A stretch of 64,000 nucleotides of DNA from Bacteroidota bacterium (GTDB lineage Bacteria; Bacteroidota; Bacteroidia; Chitinophagales; Chitinophagaceae): the NCBI GenBank assembly GCA_003175935.1, contig PSRI01000138.1, positions 18,430-82,429 of the forward strand. The letters run 5' to 3'. A program made the position numbers and the translations under genes. Of the stretch, positions 1 to 10,108 are shown one piece after another. A model generated the notes under the pieces. That model made no database searches, was not told the DNA's origin, and saw only the letters and a program-made list of their open reading frames with translations. How positions within the stretch are numbered: position 1 is the first letter of the stretch; every line of letters begins with the position of its first letter.

Positions 1-270
1 CTCCACGTACTGAACAAATCTAAAAAGCAGATCCAGCTTTTCTTCCTGTTTAGTGTAAGAGGTATGTTTATTAAAAAATTCTTCAATAATTTCAACCGGG
101 CTCATCTTCTTTCTATATCCATCTTCACAATTGCTGAGAAGAAGTGAAAGTAATATTCCAGTTTTTTCAATCCGGTGGAAAGGAAGAGAAGTGAACAAAC
201 TATTATAAAGCTGAAATTTAATTCCAACCTGATTCTTGAATTGTGTGAGGGCTGATGAATTTCCTGCCAT
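1..270 (-). CDS. ppc: Phosphoenolpyruvate carboxylase, N-terminal part (runs off the left edge)
   Basis: Reverse strand from ATG at 270 is open to the window edge: MAGNSSALTQFKNQVGIKFQLYNSLFTSLPFHRIEKTGILLSLLLSNCEDGYRKKMSPVEIIEEFFNKHTSYTKQEEKLDLLFRFVQYVE. Resembles the N-terminus of Bacteroidota PEP carboxylases. Absent from the supplied ORF track because it is truncated. Confidence 0.65.
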   Translation of the reverse strand, partial: MAGNSSALTQFKNQVGIKFQLYNSLFTSLPFHRIEKTGILLSLLLSNCEDGYRKKMSPVEIIEEFFNKHTSYTKQEEKLDLLFRFVQYVE

Positions 271-644
271 GTAATTATGAGATGGATTTAATGAGAATTA
301 GCTCGTTTAGATTAATGAATATACCCGTAGAATTGATTCTCCGGGACCTTTTTTAATATGGCAAACAGGAAAAATTAGCGGCATGAAATTACTTAAAAAA
401 ATGGGTATTCAGCTTTTAATCCTCGTTGCATCTTTCAATTGATTCGAAATTTTAATTAACTCCACTGACCTTCCCGAAAAAAATGGAAGACTTGTGGAAG
501 TCTTGAAAGCCTTATCCAGACTAACGTCTATTAGTTATTTGGAAATACTAAAATTTACACCCGTTTCTATTTGACGATTTCTATTATTTGCTTTATTCGC
601 TTGTTTATAACAGTTTCTGATTTAACTTCGGGTCCTTCATTCAA

Positions 645-734
645 ATGTTGAGTCCATACCATCATATCATTTCCTCCTCAACTTCAGTTCCTGTTACAGG
701 GACAACAATTACTATTACTACAACAACCCTTTAA
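645..734 (+). CDS. Putative threonine-operon leader peptide (29 aa, MLSPYHHIISSSTSVPVTGTTITITTTTL)
   Basis: Short ATG..TAA ORF upstream of thrA with a dense Thr/Ile codon run (ACA GGG ACA ACA ATT ACT ATT ACT ACA ACA ACC); composition resembles enterobacterial thrL. Confidence 0.75.
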   Translation: MLSPYHHIISSSTSVPVTGTTITITTTTL

Positions 735-740
735 GGGTTG
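724..740 (+). promoter_or_regulatory. Hairpin CAACCCT-TTA-AGGGTTG overlapping the last leader codons and stop; candidate attenuator element
   Basis: Perfect inverted repeat read directly; overlaps the Thr codon run, so ribosome position would affect its folding. A second weak AT-rich hairpin (AGATTT-AA-AAATCT, 779-792) followed by a T-rich stretch lies between it and thrA. Confidence 0.5.
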
Positions 741-827
741 AAACATTCCATATCAATACTTGGGCACATTGCTACATCAGATTTAAAAATCTTCATTTAT
801 TCTTATTAAACTATCAAATCACATATC

Positions 828-3269
828 ATGCAGGTATTAAAATTCGGCGGCACATCAGTAGGTAGCGCTGAAAATATCAGGAAGGTTATAGAAATCGTAA
901 AAGAAAAACTGGCTAATGATAGCGCTATTGTAATTGTTTCTGCCCTGAGTGGTACAACGGATGCATTGATACAATGTGGTGAACTCGCATCTAACGGGGA
1001 TGAGCAATACAAAGACAAACTTCTGGAAATAGAACAGCGACACCTCGAAACTGCAAAGAAATTATTGCCTGTTCAACAGCAAAGTTCAGTTCTTAGCCTG
1101 GTTAAGAAAATGTGCAACGAGATGGAAGACATCTGCAATGGTGTTTTTCTCCTGGGCGAATTATCAGCCAGGACTCGCGACAGGATTGTAAGCTTCGGCG
1201 AGCTCACTTCTTCACAAATAATTTCAGCAGCATTTTTAGCATCCGGAGTAAAAACAGTCTGGAAAGATTCGCGAGAAATTATTCGCACCAATTCTGCATT
1301 CGGTCATGCAGTTGTTGACTTCCATACAACGAATCATTTAATTACTGAAGATATTAAAACAGTTAAAGAGCCATTAATCGTTGCACCGGGTTTTATTGCA
1401 AGTGATGCGAATGGTATTACTACCACTTTGGGTCGTGGTGGTTCTGACTATACAGCGGCAATATTTGCGGCAGGGGTTAACGCTTCAGTATTGGAAATAT
1501 GGACAGACGTTTCGGGCATGATGACTGCCGATCCAAGATGGGTGAGCAACGCCCGGGTAATTCCTTCCATCTCTTACCAGGAGGGAATGGAACTTTCACA
1601 TTTTGGTGCCAAGGTAATATATCCGCCTACTATTCAGCCGGTGATGAGTAAAGGAATTCCGGTGTGGATCAAAAATACATTTGCACCTTCTGACCATGGA
1701 ACCATTATTGAAAAAAAATCGACTGGTAATGGCAAAGCCATTCGTGGCATTTCCAGCATCAACAATATTGCACTTTTGAGCTTGGAAGGGAGTGGAATGG
1801 TTGGAGTGCCTGGATTTTCAAGGCGACTTTTTGAAGCCCTATCTGCATCGCAGATTAACGTAATCCTCATTACGCAGGGGTCTTCTGAACATTCCATTTG
1901 TGTTGGTATCGAGTCGGCTTTTGCTGAAAGGGCCAAGGAGGCCGTGGATAATGCATTTGCCAATGAAATTGCTGTAGAAAAAGTAGAGCCTTTGGAGATT
2001 GAACAGGGACTTTCGATAGTTGCGCTTGTTGGTGAAAATATGAAAAGTCACCCCGGCGTGAGTGGAAAAATGTTTGGTGCGCTGGGGCGAAACGGTGTTA
2101 ACGTAAGAGCTATCGCCCAGGGTTCATCAGAAAGAAATATTTCTGCGGTTGTGGCTACCCGTGATGTTCGAAAGGCAATAAATGTTTTACACGAAGAATT
2201 TTTTGAAACCAGCTATAAACAGGTAAACCTTTTTGTGGTTGGAACCGGTAATGTTGGAAGCAAACTTCTTTCCCAGCTCAAACAGCAATTGCCTTATCTC
2301 GCCGATCAGCTTCGCTTAGCCGTTAGGGTCATTGGATTGGCGAACAGTCGCAAAATGGTGATAAATGATGAAGGGGTAGATCTGGCCAATTGGAAAGAAC
2401 TACTTGAAGCTGGTGAAAATGCAGAACTCAATCAGTTTGTCGATCTAATCATTAGTAAGAATCTCAGGAATGCAGTTTTTGTTGATATAACAGCAAGCGA
2501 TTCCGTAGCCGGGATTTATGATCGGTTACTTCAAAAAAGCATTTCTGTTGTGGCCTGTAATAAAGTTGCAGCTTCATCAAATTACAGCTATTATAAAAAA
2601 TTGAAAGACCTGGCCCGTGAATACAATTCTCAATTTCTTTTAGAAACGAATGTGGGTGCAGGTCTACCGGTAATTGGAACGCTCAATGATTTAATGAGAA
2701 GCGGTGATAAGATTAATAAAATTGAGGCGGTACTGAGCGGTACGCTGAATTTTGTATTCAATAATTATGATGGTAGCAGAAGCTTTGCAGAAGTAGTTAA
2801 GCAGGCACAGGATGAAGGTTACACCGAACCGGATCCAAGACTTGATCTCAGTGGCAAGGATGTAATGCGTAAAATCATGATTCTTGCCAGGGAATCGGGT
2901 GAAAAGCTGGAAATGGAAGATATTAGCTGTAATGGATTCCTCCCAGATTCATGTATGCAGGGAGATGTTACCGCTTTTTACAAAGAAATGGCAAGACACG
3001 AAGCGCATTTCAGAAAAATATACGAAGAGGCGAAATCAAAGAACTGCAAATTGAAATTTGTTGCAAAATTTGAAAATGGAAAGGCAGGAGTTGGCTTGCA
3101 GTTCATACCGCCACAGCATGATCTGTATCACCTTTATGGAAAAGACAATGTTGTTTTATTTTATACCGATAGGTATCCTGAGCAACCTTTGGTTGTGAAA
3201 GGCGCCGGCGCTGGTGCCGAAGTAACTGCTTCTGGAGTATTTGCAGATATCATTCGTGCTGCGAGGTAA
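828..3269 (+). CDS. thrA: Bifunctional aspartate kinase / homoserine dehydrogenase I
   Basis: N-terminal MQVLKFGGTSVGSAENI kinase motif, tandem ACT region, C-terminal NAD-binding VVGTGNVGSKLL and homoserine dehydrogenase domain; followed by thrB and thrC. Confidence 0.97.
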   Translation: MQVLKFGGTSVGSAENIRKVIEIVKEKLANDSAIVIVSALSGTTDALIQCGELASNGDEQYKDKLLEIEQRHLETAKKLLPVQQQSSVLSLVKKMCNEMEDICNGVFLLGELSARTRDRIVSFGELTSSQIISAAFLASGVKTVWKDSREIIRTNSAFGHAVVDFHTTNHLITEDIKTVKEPLIVAPGFIASDANGITTTLGRGGSDYTAAIFAAGVNASVLEIWTDVSGMMTADPRWVSNARVIPSISYQEGMELSHFGAKVIYPPTIQPVMSKGIPVWIKNTFAPSDHGTIIEKKSTGNGKAIRGISSINNIALLSLEGSGMVGVPGFSRRLFEALSASQINVILITQGSSEHSICVGIESAFAERAKEAVDNAFANEIAVEKVEPLEIEQGLSIVALVGENMKSHPGVSGKMFGALGRNGVNVRAIAQGSSERNISAVVATRDVRKAINVLHEEFFETSYKQVNLFVVGTGNVGSKLLSQLKQQLPYLADQLRLAVRVIGLANSRKMVINDEGVDLANWKELLEAGENAELNQFVDLIISKNLRNAVFVDITASDSVAGIYDRLLQKSISVVACNKVAASSNYSYYKKLKDLAREYNSQFLLETNVGAGLPVIGTLNDLMRSGDKINKIEAVLSGTLNFVFNNYDGSRSFAEVVKQAQDEGYTEPDPRLDLSGKDVMRKIMILARESGEKLEMEDISCNGFLPDSCMQGDVTAFYKEMARHEAHFRKIYEEAKSKNCKLKFVAKFENGKAGVGLQFIPPQHDLYHLYGKDNVVLFYTDRYPEQPLVVKGAGAGAEVTASGVFADIIRAAR

Positions 3270-3302
3270 ATACAATTCAATCAGGCTAAGAAAATTATTA
3301 GA

Positions 3303-4223
3303 ATGGAACAGGTAAAAATTTTGTCTCCGGCGACTGTTGCCAATTTGGTTTGTGGATTTGATATCCTCGGCCTCGCGTTGAACGAGCCGCACGATATCAT
3401 GTCCATACGGAGAATCGATGCTCCGGAAGTAGAAATAAAAAATTTAGACTCTTTCGGATTGCCTGCGGAAGCATCAAAAAATGTTGCAGGAGTTGCGTTG
3501 CTCGCAATGATGGAGAAATTAGATGACGGGAGGGGATTTGAAATTGCAATAGAGAAAAAAATTATGCCCGGGAGCGGAATAGGTTCCAGCGCGGCAAGTG
3601 CTGCAGGTGCAGTAGTTGCAGCAAATAAGTTGCTGGGAAACATATTCTCCAATGAGGACCTGGTTCAATTCGCAATGAATGGAGAAAAGCTCGCTTCAGG
3701 AGTTAAGCATGCCGACAATATCGCGCCCTGTATTTATGGCGGCATCACTTTAATCCGGAGCATTCATCCTTTGGACATTGTTTCTATAGCGCCTCCACCA
3801 TTATTTGTAACCATTGTGCATCCTCAAATTGAAGTGCGCACTTCCGATGCAAGACAAATTTTGCGCAAACAAATATTGCTTAAGGATGCAATCAGACAGT
3901 GGGGAAATATTGGAGGTTTAATTACGGGTTTGATGAAAGGTGACTATGAATTGATAGGCAGGTCACTTGAAGATGTTATCATAGAACCGGTGAGAAGCAT
4001 TTTAATTCCGGCTTTTAACGAAGTAAAGTTTAAATGCAAAGAAGCTGGAGCATTGGGCGGTGGAATCTCAGGCTCGGGGCCTTCCATCTTCATGTTGAGC
4101 ACAAATGAAAAAACCGCAAGAAATGTTGAAGCCGCCATGATTGAGGTATATACCAAAGAAGGAATCGAATTTCATACTCACGTCACAACCGTAAATACAG
4201 AAGGTGTGCGGGTTGCAAATTGA
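3303..4223 (+). CDS. thrB: Homoserine kinase
   Basis: GHMP kinase motif PGSGIGSSAASAAGAVVAAN; located between thrA and thrC. Confidence 0.95.
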   Translation: MEQVKILSPATVANLVCGFDILGLALNEPHDIMSIRRIDAPEVEIKNLDSFGLPAEASKNVAGVALLAMMEKLDDGRGFEIAIEKKIMPGSGIGSSAASAAGAVVAANKLLGNIFSNEDLVQFAMNGEKLASGVKHADNIAPCIYGGITLIRSIHPLDIVSIAPPPLFVTIVHPQIEVRTSDARQILRKQILLKDAIRQWGNIGGLITGLMKGDYELIGRSLEDVIIEPVRSILIPAFNEVKFKCKEAGALGGGISGSGPSIFMLSTNEKTARNVEAAMIEVYTKEGIEFHTHVTTVNTEGVRVAN

Positions 4224-4287
4224 AAAATCATTTTCGTTTGGTCTGGACCGTACTGCATTTATGGGCGGACCTCATAAAATAATTGGA

Positions 4288-5601
4288 ATGAAGTATTATA
4301 GTCTAAATCATAAATCAGAACCAGTCAGTTTCAGAGAAGCTACCATTTTAGGCCAGGCGCCAGATAAAGGTTTATATTTTCCTGAACAAATTCCGAGAGT
4401 AAATCAAAATCTCATCAGCAATATTCATGATTTTTCAAATGAGGAAATTGCATTTTCTGTGATGCAACCATACCTGGGAGATGAAATGCCTGAAGAGATG
4501 CTCAGAAAAATTGTCAATGAAACCATTGACTTTCCAATTCCACTTATTCCTGTAACGGGAAATATTTTCTCCCTCGAACTCTTTCATGGTCCTACGCTTG
4601 CATTTAAAGACGTAGGGGCCAGGTTTATGAGCAGATGTCTCGGGTATTTTGCAGTTAAGAATGCGGGAAAGATCACCGTTCTCGTTGCAACGTCAGGAGA
4701 TACCGGTGGTGCTGTAGCGAATGGGTTTTATGGTGTAGATGGAGTAGAAGTGGTAATTCTGTATCCCGCTGGTAAAGTAAGTTCTGTTCAGGAAAAGCAA
4801 CTCACTACACTCGGTAAAAATATTCATGCACTGGAGGTATCCGGTACGTTTGATGATTGTCAGCACCTGGTGAAACAGGCTTTTGCCGACAAAGATTTAA
4901 CGCAAACTTTGTCACTTACCTCTGCAAATTCGATTAATGTTGCCCGTTGGCTTCCGCAGCAATTATATTATTTCCTTGCCTATAAAAGATGGCCGGTTGC
5001 GGATCAGGCACCTGTGTTTAGTGTTCCCAGTGGCAATTTTGGAAATATATGCGCAGGAATGCTGGCGAGTATATCGGGACTACCGGTAAAACATTTTATT
5101 GCGGCATGCAATGCCAATGACGTGGTGCCTAATTATTTGGTGGATGGACAGTTTATTGCTAAAACTGCTGTTCAAACAATTTCTAATGCAATGGACGTTG
5201 CAAATCCAAGCAATTTTGTTCGTGTGATGCAACTATTCGATCAAAATTTTTTCAAACTAAAAGAAAAATTGACTGCTTATTCTGTATCAGACGGCGAAAC
5301 GAGGGAAGCCATCAAAAAAGTAAAAATTGAAAGAGGATATCTTCTGGATCCGCATGGAGCCGTAGGCTATATTTCTTTAGATCGTTACCTCGAATCAAAC
5401 CCCGGATTGAAAGGAATTTTTCTTGAGACAGCGCATCCAGTTAAATTCCTTGATGTAGTTGAACCTATAACCGGTGAAAAAATACAGGTGCCTTCCACCG
5501 TGGCATCGATTTTGCCAAAGCAGAAAAATAGCCATTTGATGAATGCTGATTATGGGGAACTCAAAGAGTTCCTTACACAATCGGATGTTTTCAAAAATTG
5601 A
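4288..5601 (+). CDS. thrC: Threonine synthase
   Basis: MKYYSLNHKSEPVSFREATILG start; PLP-lysine region GPTLAFKDVGARFM; SGDTGGAV. The ORF-track start at 4204 overlaps thrB; ATG at 4288 fits the family better. Confidence 0.95.
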   Translation: MKYYSLNHKSEPVSFREATILGQAPDKGLYFPEQIPRVNQNLISNIHDFSNEEIAFSVMQPYLGDEMPEEMLRKIVNETIDFPIPLIPVTGNIFSLELFHGPTLAFKDVGARFMSRCLGYFAVKNAGKITVLVATSGDTGGAVANGFYGVDGVEVVILYPAGKVSSVQEKQLTTLGKNIHALEVSGTFDDCQHLVKQAFADKDLTQTLSLTSANSINVARWLPQQLYYFLAYKRWPVADQAPVFSVPSGNFGNICAGMLASISGLPVKHFIAACNANDVVPNYLVDGQFIAKTAVQTISNAMDVANPSNFVRVMQLFDQNFFKLKEKLTAYSVSDGETREAIKKVKIERGYLLDPHGAVGYISLDRYLESNPGLKGIFLETAHPVKFLDVVEPITGEKIQVPSTVASILPKQKNSHLMNADYGELKEFLTQSDVFKN

Positions 5602-5681
5602 AACTAATTTAAGACGGTTTTGTACGATTTCGTTAACTGGCGAACTGAATTCTTTCGATATTTGCAGAAGATGAAAGGCAT

Positions 5682-6251
5682 ATGCACGAAATCGAACCAT
5701 TCTATAATTGGCGCCATTTGTATACTGCGGAAACAGACGAATTTTCGCCTTTTTTCGGAAGGGAGTATAGTGAGTTTGAATATTCGCAAACAGTATATAA
5801 TTACTATATCCATCCTCAATGGGATGAATTCGGTTCGCGCACCCTTTACATGAAAATCCTGTATGCAGATTATGAACAGGGATTTGTTATTATTGAATTG
5901 ATTGGAGAGTGGAACGATGCTATTGAAAACGATATCATGACCCTGAGAAGGGAAGTAACAGATTTTTTGTTTACTGAAGGCATCACAAAATTCATATTGA
6001 TAGCTGAGAATGTGCTTAATTTCCATAGTAGCGATGACAGTTATTACGAGGACTGGTTCCAGGAATTAGAGGATGAAAATGGGTGGGTTGTGATATTAAA
6101 CATGCCGGAACAATCCCAGCACGATTTCAGAAAGGCACATTTGGATCGATATGTCGAATTATTAGAATATCTTAACTGGCGAACATTACAGCCTCAACAT
6201 TTGTTTAATATCATAGACAACCACGTGAGCAAGCGATTGCCGGAAGATTGA
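5682..6251 (+). CDS. Conserved hypothetical protein (189 aa)
   Basis: Intact ATG ORF filling the gap between thrC and sdhC; no domain recognised. Confidence 0.7.
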   Translation: MHEIEPFYNWRHLYTAETDEFSPFFGREYSEFEYSQTVYNYYIHPQWDEFGSRTLYMKILYADYEQGFVIIELIGEWNDAIENDIMTLRREVTDFLFTEGITKFILIAENVLNFHSSDDSYYEDWFQELEDENGWVVILNMPEQSQHDFRKAHLDRYVELLEYLNWRTLQPQHLFNIIDNHVSKRLPED

Positions 6252-6427
6252 TCCAATTTGAACTTGCATAGCTTTTAGCCGCTTATAACTTTCACTTTCG
6301 AAATTCTCTAAACGTACTTGCATTAAATTTTCTGTCCTTTAATCAGGATAAAAAATGCATTAAACTGATTTTAATGAGCGTTCGTGCTTTATTTTTGTGC
6401 CCGAATCTCCAAATCTCTTCTACTACT

Positions 6428-7135
6428 ATGACTTGGAAACATATTTTCACTTCATCCATTGGCAAGAAATTGGTGATGGGTCTGTCTGGTCTTTTTCTCA
6501 TTACATTCCTTATAATTCATGCCGGTGTCAATGCCTGTATTTGGGCATTTGACCATGGAGAAATGTTTAATAAAGCAGCCCATTTCATGGGGTCCACGGT
6601 GGTAGTGAGAATTATTGAAATAGGCCTGTTTGCTGGTTTTTTTGTTCATATCATACAGGGCTACGTGCTGGAAGTACAAAATCGCTCCACGCGAAAAATA
6701 GGATATGAAGTAAAAATGGGAAACAAGGGAAGTAAATGGTACAGCAGAAGTATGGGGCTTCTTGGTACACTCATTCTCCTTTTTTTAATCCTGCATATCT
6801 ATCATTTTTGGACACCCAGCAGGTTGGGCGGGCTTTGGAATATCAAACCCCTACAACCTGTTTCATACGAAGGTGGAAAAGAAATTCATAATCTGTATGC
6901 CGAAATGATCGCCGTTTTTAGCGATAATCTTTTGGTTGTTGTGATTTATATCCTTGGATGTATTTCCCTTGCATTTCACCTGTTACATGGATTTCAAAGT
7001 GCTTTCCGCACATTGGGATTGCACAATCAAAAATTTGTTCCACTGGTGAAAGGAACAGGCGCTGCATTTGCAATTATCGTTTCTGTGGTATTTGCGCTGA
7101 TGCCTATTAGCATTTATTTAAAATGGGTGGATTGA
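6428..7135 (+). CDS. sdhC: Succinate dehydrogenase / fumarate reductase cytochrome b subunit
   Basis: Several TM segments with conserved His (HAGVNACIW, HIYHFW, HLLHGFQSAF); directly upstream of sdhA and sdhB. Start MTWKHIFTSS at 6428 preferred over 6374. Confidence 0.92.
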   Translation: MTWKHIFTSSIGKKLVMGLSGLFLITFLIIHAGVNACIWAFDHGEMFNKAAHFMGSTVVVRIIEIGLFAGFFVHIIQGYVLEVQNRSTRKIGYEVKMGNKGSKWYSRSMGLLGTLILLFLILHIYHFWTPSRLGGLWNIKPLQPVSYEGGKEIHNLYAEMIAVFSDNLLVVVIYILGCISLAFHLLHGFQSAFRTLGLHNQKFVPLVKGTGAAFAIIVSVVFALMPISIYLKWVD

Positions 7136-7195
7136 TTGAGACATTGAGGTTGTTCATTTAATCAAGAATTTGTTTTATCAACAAATAAATCTCTT

Positions 7196-9169
7196 ATGCT
7201 GAATTCGAAAATTCCTGCAGGGCCTCTCGAAAACAAGTGGAAGAACTACAAAGCAACCTGCAAACTGGTAAATCCTGCCAACAAAAGAAAAATGGAAATC
7301 ATTGTGGTTGGAACAGGTCTTGCAGGTGCATCAGCCGCTGCATCCCTTGGAGAATTGGGTTATAAAGTGAAAGCCTATTGCTTTCAGGATTCCCCTCGCA
7401 GAGCACATTCTATTGCAGCCCAGGGTGGAATTAATGCAGCCAAGAATTATCAAAATGATGGCGATTCAGTATTCAGACTATTCTACGATACCATTAAAGG
7501 TGGAGATTATCGCTCGCGTGAAGGCAACGTTTATAGGTTGGCAGAAGTGAGTGCAAGCATCATTGACCAGTGCGTTGCCCAGGGTGTACCTTTTGCCAGA
7601 GAATATGGAGGACTGCTCAGCAATCGCTCTTTCGGAGGAACACAGGTCCAGAGAACTTTTTACGCTGCAGGACAAACAGGTCAGCAGTTGTTGATAGGAG
7701 CATACCAGGCTTTGGAAAGACAGGTTGCCCTCGGAAATGTTACGATGTACAGTCGCCATGAAATGCTGGACCTTGTTACTATTGATGGTAAGGCGCGGGG
7801 AATTATTTGCAGAAACCTCATCACCGGAGAACTCGAACGCCATTTCGGTCATGCAGTGCTGTTATGTAGCGGTGGTTATGGCAACGTATTTTATCTTTCA
7901 ACTAATGCCATGGGCTGTAACGTTACTGCCGCATGGAAAGCACATAAGAAGGGAGCTTATTTTGGCAATCCTTGTTTCACACAAATTCATCCGACATGCA
8001 TACCGGTAACTGGTGATCATCAGTCAAAACTTACACTGATGTCGGAGAGCTTAAGGAATGATGGAAGAATCTGGGTTCCCAAAAAGCAGGGCGATTCCCG
8101 AAAAGCAAAAGATATTCCGGAAGACGAAAGGGACTATTACCTGGAAAGAAGATATCCCGCATTTGGTAACCTTGTTCCACGCGATGTGGCATCAAGGGCC
8201 GCAAAGGAGAGATGTGATGCGGGCTATGGTGTAGGGAGTTCCAGGCAGGCAGTATTTCTCGACTATGCAGCAGCTATTGAACGCTATGGCAAAATAGAAG
8301 CTGGTAAACAGGCTATGGATCATGCCGATCATGATACTATTGTGAAAATGGGGAAGGATGTGGTAAAAGAGAAATATGGTAATCTCTTCGATATGTACGA
8401 AAAGATCACCGGTGAAAATCCATATGAAGTGCCAATGAGAATTTATCCCGCCGTGCACTATACAATGGGTGGACTTTGGGTTAACTATGAACTCATGACC
8501 AATATTCCCGGCTTATACTGCCTGGGTGAAGCGAATTTTTCGGACCATGGTGCAAACCGTCTCGGTGCTTCTGCCTTAATGCAGGGTCTGGCCGATGGAT
8601 ACTTCGTGATTCCATATACGATTGGTAATTATCTGGCCGATGAAATCAGAACTGCAGCTATTCCAACAGATCACCCCGCTTTTGCAGAGACGGAAAATAA
8701 AGTGAAAGACCGCATTAATTCCCTCATGAACATCAAGGGTAACCGAAGCGTTGAAAGTTTCCATAAAAGGCTCGGAAAAATTATGTGGGATAAATGCGGA
8801 ATGGCGAGGAATGCTCAGGGCCTGAAAGAAGCGGTTGAAGAAATAAGGGCACTGAAAAATGAATTCTGGAGCGATGTAAAAATTCCAGGAGGAATTAATG
8901 AACTTAATCCGGAATTGGATAAAGCCAATCGTGTTGCAGATTTTATCGAGCTCGGAGAATTAATGTGCCTGGATGCACTCGATAGAAATGAAAGTTGTGG
9001 AGGCCACTTCCGCGAGGAGTTTCAAACAGAAGAAGGTGAAGCATTGAGACAGGATGATAAATACATGTTTGTTTCTGCATGGGAATATAAAGGCGATAAC
9101 AAATGGGATCTGCACAAAGAAGAACTCAATTACGAAGTGGTGAAACCCAGTCAAAGAAGCTATAAATAA
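7196..9169 (+). CDS. sdhA: Succinate dehydrogenase / fumarate reductase flavoprotein subunit
   Basis: FAD-binding [49 protein letters not shown]. Confidence 0.97.
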   Translation: MLNSKIPAGPLENKWKNYKATCKLVNPANKRKMEIIVVGTGLAGASAAASLGELGYKVKAYCFQDSPRRAHSIAAQGGINAAKNYQNDGDSVFRLFYDTIKGGDYRSREGNVYRLAEVSASIIDQCVAQGVPFAREYGGLLSNRSFGGTQVQRTFYAAGQTGQQLLIGAYQALERQVALGNVTMYSRHEMLDLVTIDGKARGIICRNLITGELERHFGHAVLLCSGGYGNVFYLSTNAMGCNVTAAWKAHKKGAYFGNPCFTQIHPTCIPVTGDHQSKLTLMSESLRNDGRIWVPKKQGDSRKAKDIPEDERDYYLERRYPAFGNLVPRDVASRAAKERCDAGYGVGSSRQAVFLDYAAAIERYGKIEAGKQAMDHADHDTIVKMGKDVVKEKYGNLFDMYEKITGENPYEVPMRIYPAVHYTMGGLWVNYELMTNIPGLYCLGEANFSDHGANRLGASALMQGLADGYFVIPYTIGNYLADEIRTAAIPTDHPAFAETENKVKDRINSLMNIKGNRSVESFHKRLGKIMWDKCGMARNAQGLKEAVEEIRALKNEFWSDVKIPGGINELNPELDKANRVADFIELGELMCLDALDRNESCGGHFREEFQTEEGEALRQDDKYMFVSAWEYKGDNKWDLHKEELNYEVVKPSQRSYK

Positions 9170-9216
9170 ATTCAACGCAAAGAATCTATCTAAACAAAAT
9201 ATTTCGATCAGATAAT

Positions 9217-9981
9217 ATGGAACACTATACAATGAACCTGACTTTGAAAGTCTGGAGACAGAAAAACAAGAATGACAGGGGAGGTTTCATTACTTACAAA
9301 GTGAAGGATATTTCTTCTGAAATGTCTTTTTTGGAAATGTTCGATGTTTTGAATGAAAGACTTATTGAAGAAAGTGAGGAACCCATTGCCTTTGATCACG
9401 ATTGTCGCGAAGGAATTTGCGGGATGTGTTCCATGTATATTAACGGAAGACCTCATGGACCCTGGGAGGGTACAACTACATGTCAGCTTCACATGAGAGC
9501 ATTTAAGGACGGGGACACCATTGTGGTTGAGCCTTGGAGGGCAAATTCATTTCCTGTAATTAAGGATTTGATTGTAGATAGAACTTCTTTTGACAGGATC
9601 ATTCAGGCAGGAGGTTTTATTTCTGTGAATACAGGTAATGCTGTAGATGGAAACAGCATTCCTATTGAAAAAGCAAAGGCAGATGATTCTTTTGCGGCAG
9701 CAGCATGCATCGGTTGCGGCGCTTGTGTCGCGGCCTGCAAAAACAGCTCCGCGATGTTGTTTGTGAGCGCAAAAGTTTCTCATTTGGCTTTATTGCCCCA
9801 GGGTGAACCAGAAAAGAAGACACGCGTTTTGAATATGATTGCGCAAATGGACAAAGAAGGCTTTGGCGGTTGCACCAATACTGGCGCCTGCGAGGCGGTT
9901 TGTCCAAAGGAAATTTCACTTGATAATATAGCCCGCCTAAACCAGGAATTTATAGGGGCTTCGGTAAAGACAGGAAAATAA
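9217..9981 (+). CDS. sdhB: Succinate dehydrogenase / fumarate reductase iron-sulfur subunit
   Basis: 2Fe-2S motif [21 protein letters not shown]-like region and [11 protein letters not shown] / [12 protein letters not shown] clusters. Confidence 0.97.
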   Translation: MEHYTMNLTLKVWRQKNKNDRGGFITYKVKDISSEMSFLEMFDVLNERLIEESEEPIAFDHDCREGICGMCSMYINGRPHGPWEGTTTCQLHMRAFKDGDTIVVEPWRANSFPVIKDLIVDRTSFDRIIQAGGFISVNTGNAVDGNSIPIEKAKADDSFAAAACIGCGACVAACKNSSAMLFVSAKVSHLALLPQGEPEKKTRVLNMIAQMDKEGFGGCTNTGACEAVCPKEISLDNIARLNQEFIGASVKTGK

Positions 9982-9999
9982 AATGATCTTCCAATATTA

Positions 10000-10023
10000 G
10001 CCCCTGATTTCAGGGGCATTTTT
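10000..10023 (+). terminator. Rho-independent terminator of the sdhCAB operon
   Basis: GCCCCTG-ATTT-CAGGGGC followed by ATTTTT. Confidence 0.85.
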
Positions 10024-10108
10024 ATGCCCTAAAAGCAGCGTTAACGGCCATTTTAGCGTTGATAAACAATAAATTCTAATTTTAGGCATTGTTAGAAAAA
10101 AAGAAGGA

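Noticed and set aside
383-442. 19-codon hydrophobic ORF MKLLKKMGIQLLILVASFN* upstream of the thr leader
   Set aside because: Looks like a bare signal-peptide start but is too short and lacks support; could be chance or a decayed gene remnant.
4204-4287. N-terminal extension of thrC from the ORF track
   Set aside because: Overlaps thrB and is not part of the recognisable threonine synthase N-terminus; ATG 4288 is preferred.
5604-6026. 140-aa minus-strand ORF opposite the 189-aa hypothetical gene
   Set aside because: Antisense to a longer ORF in the operon-consistent direction; no recognisable motif.
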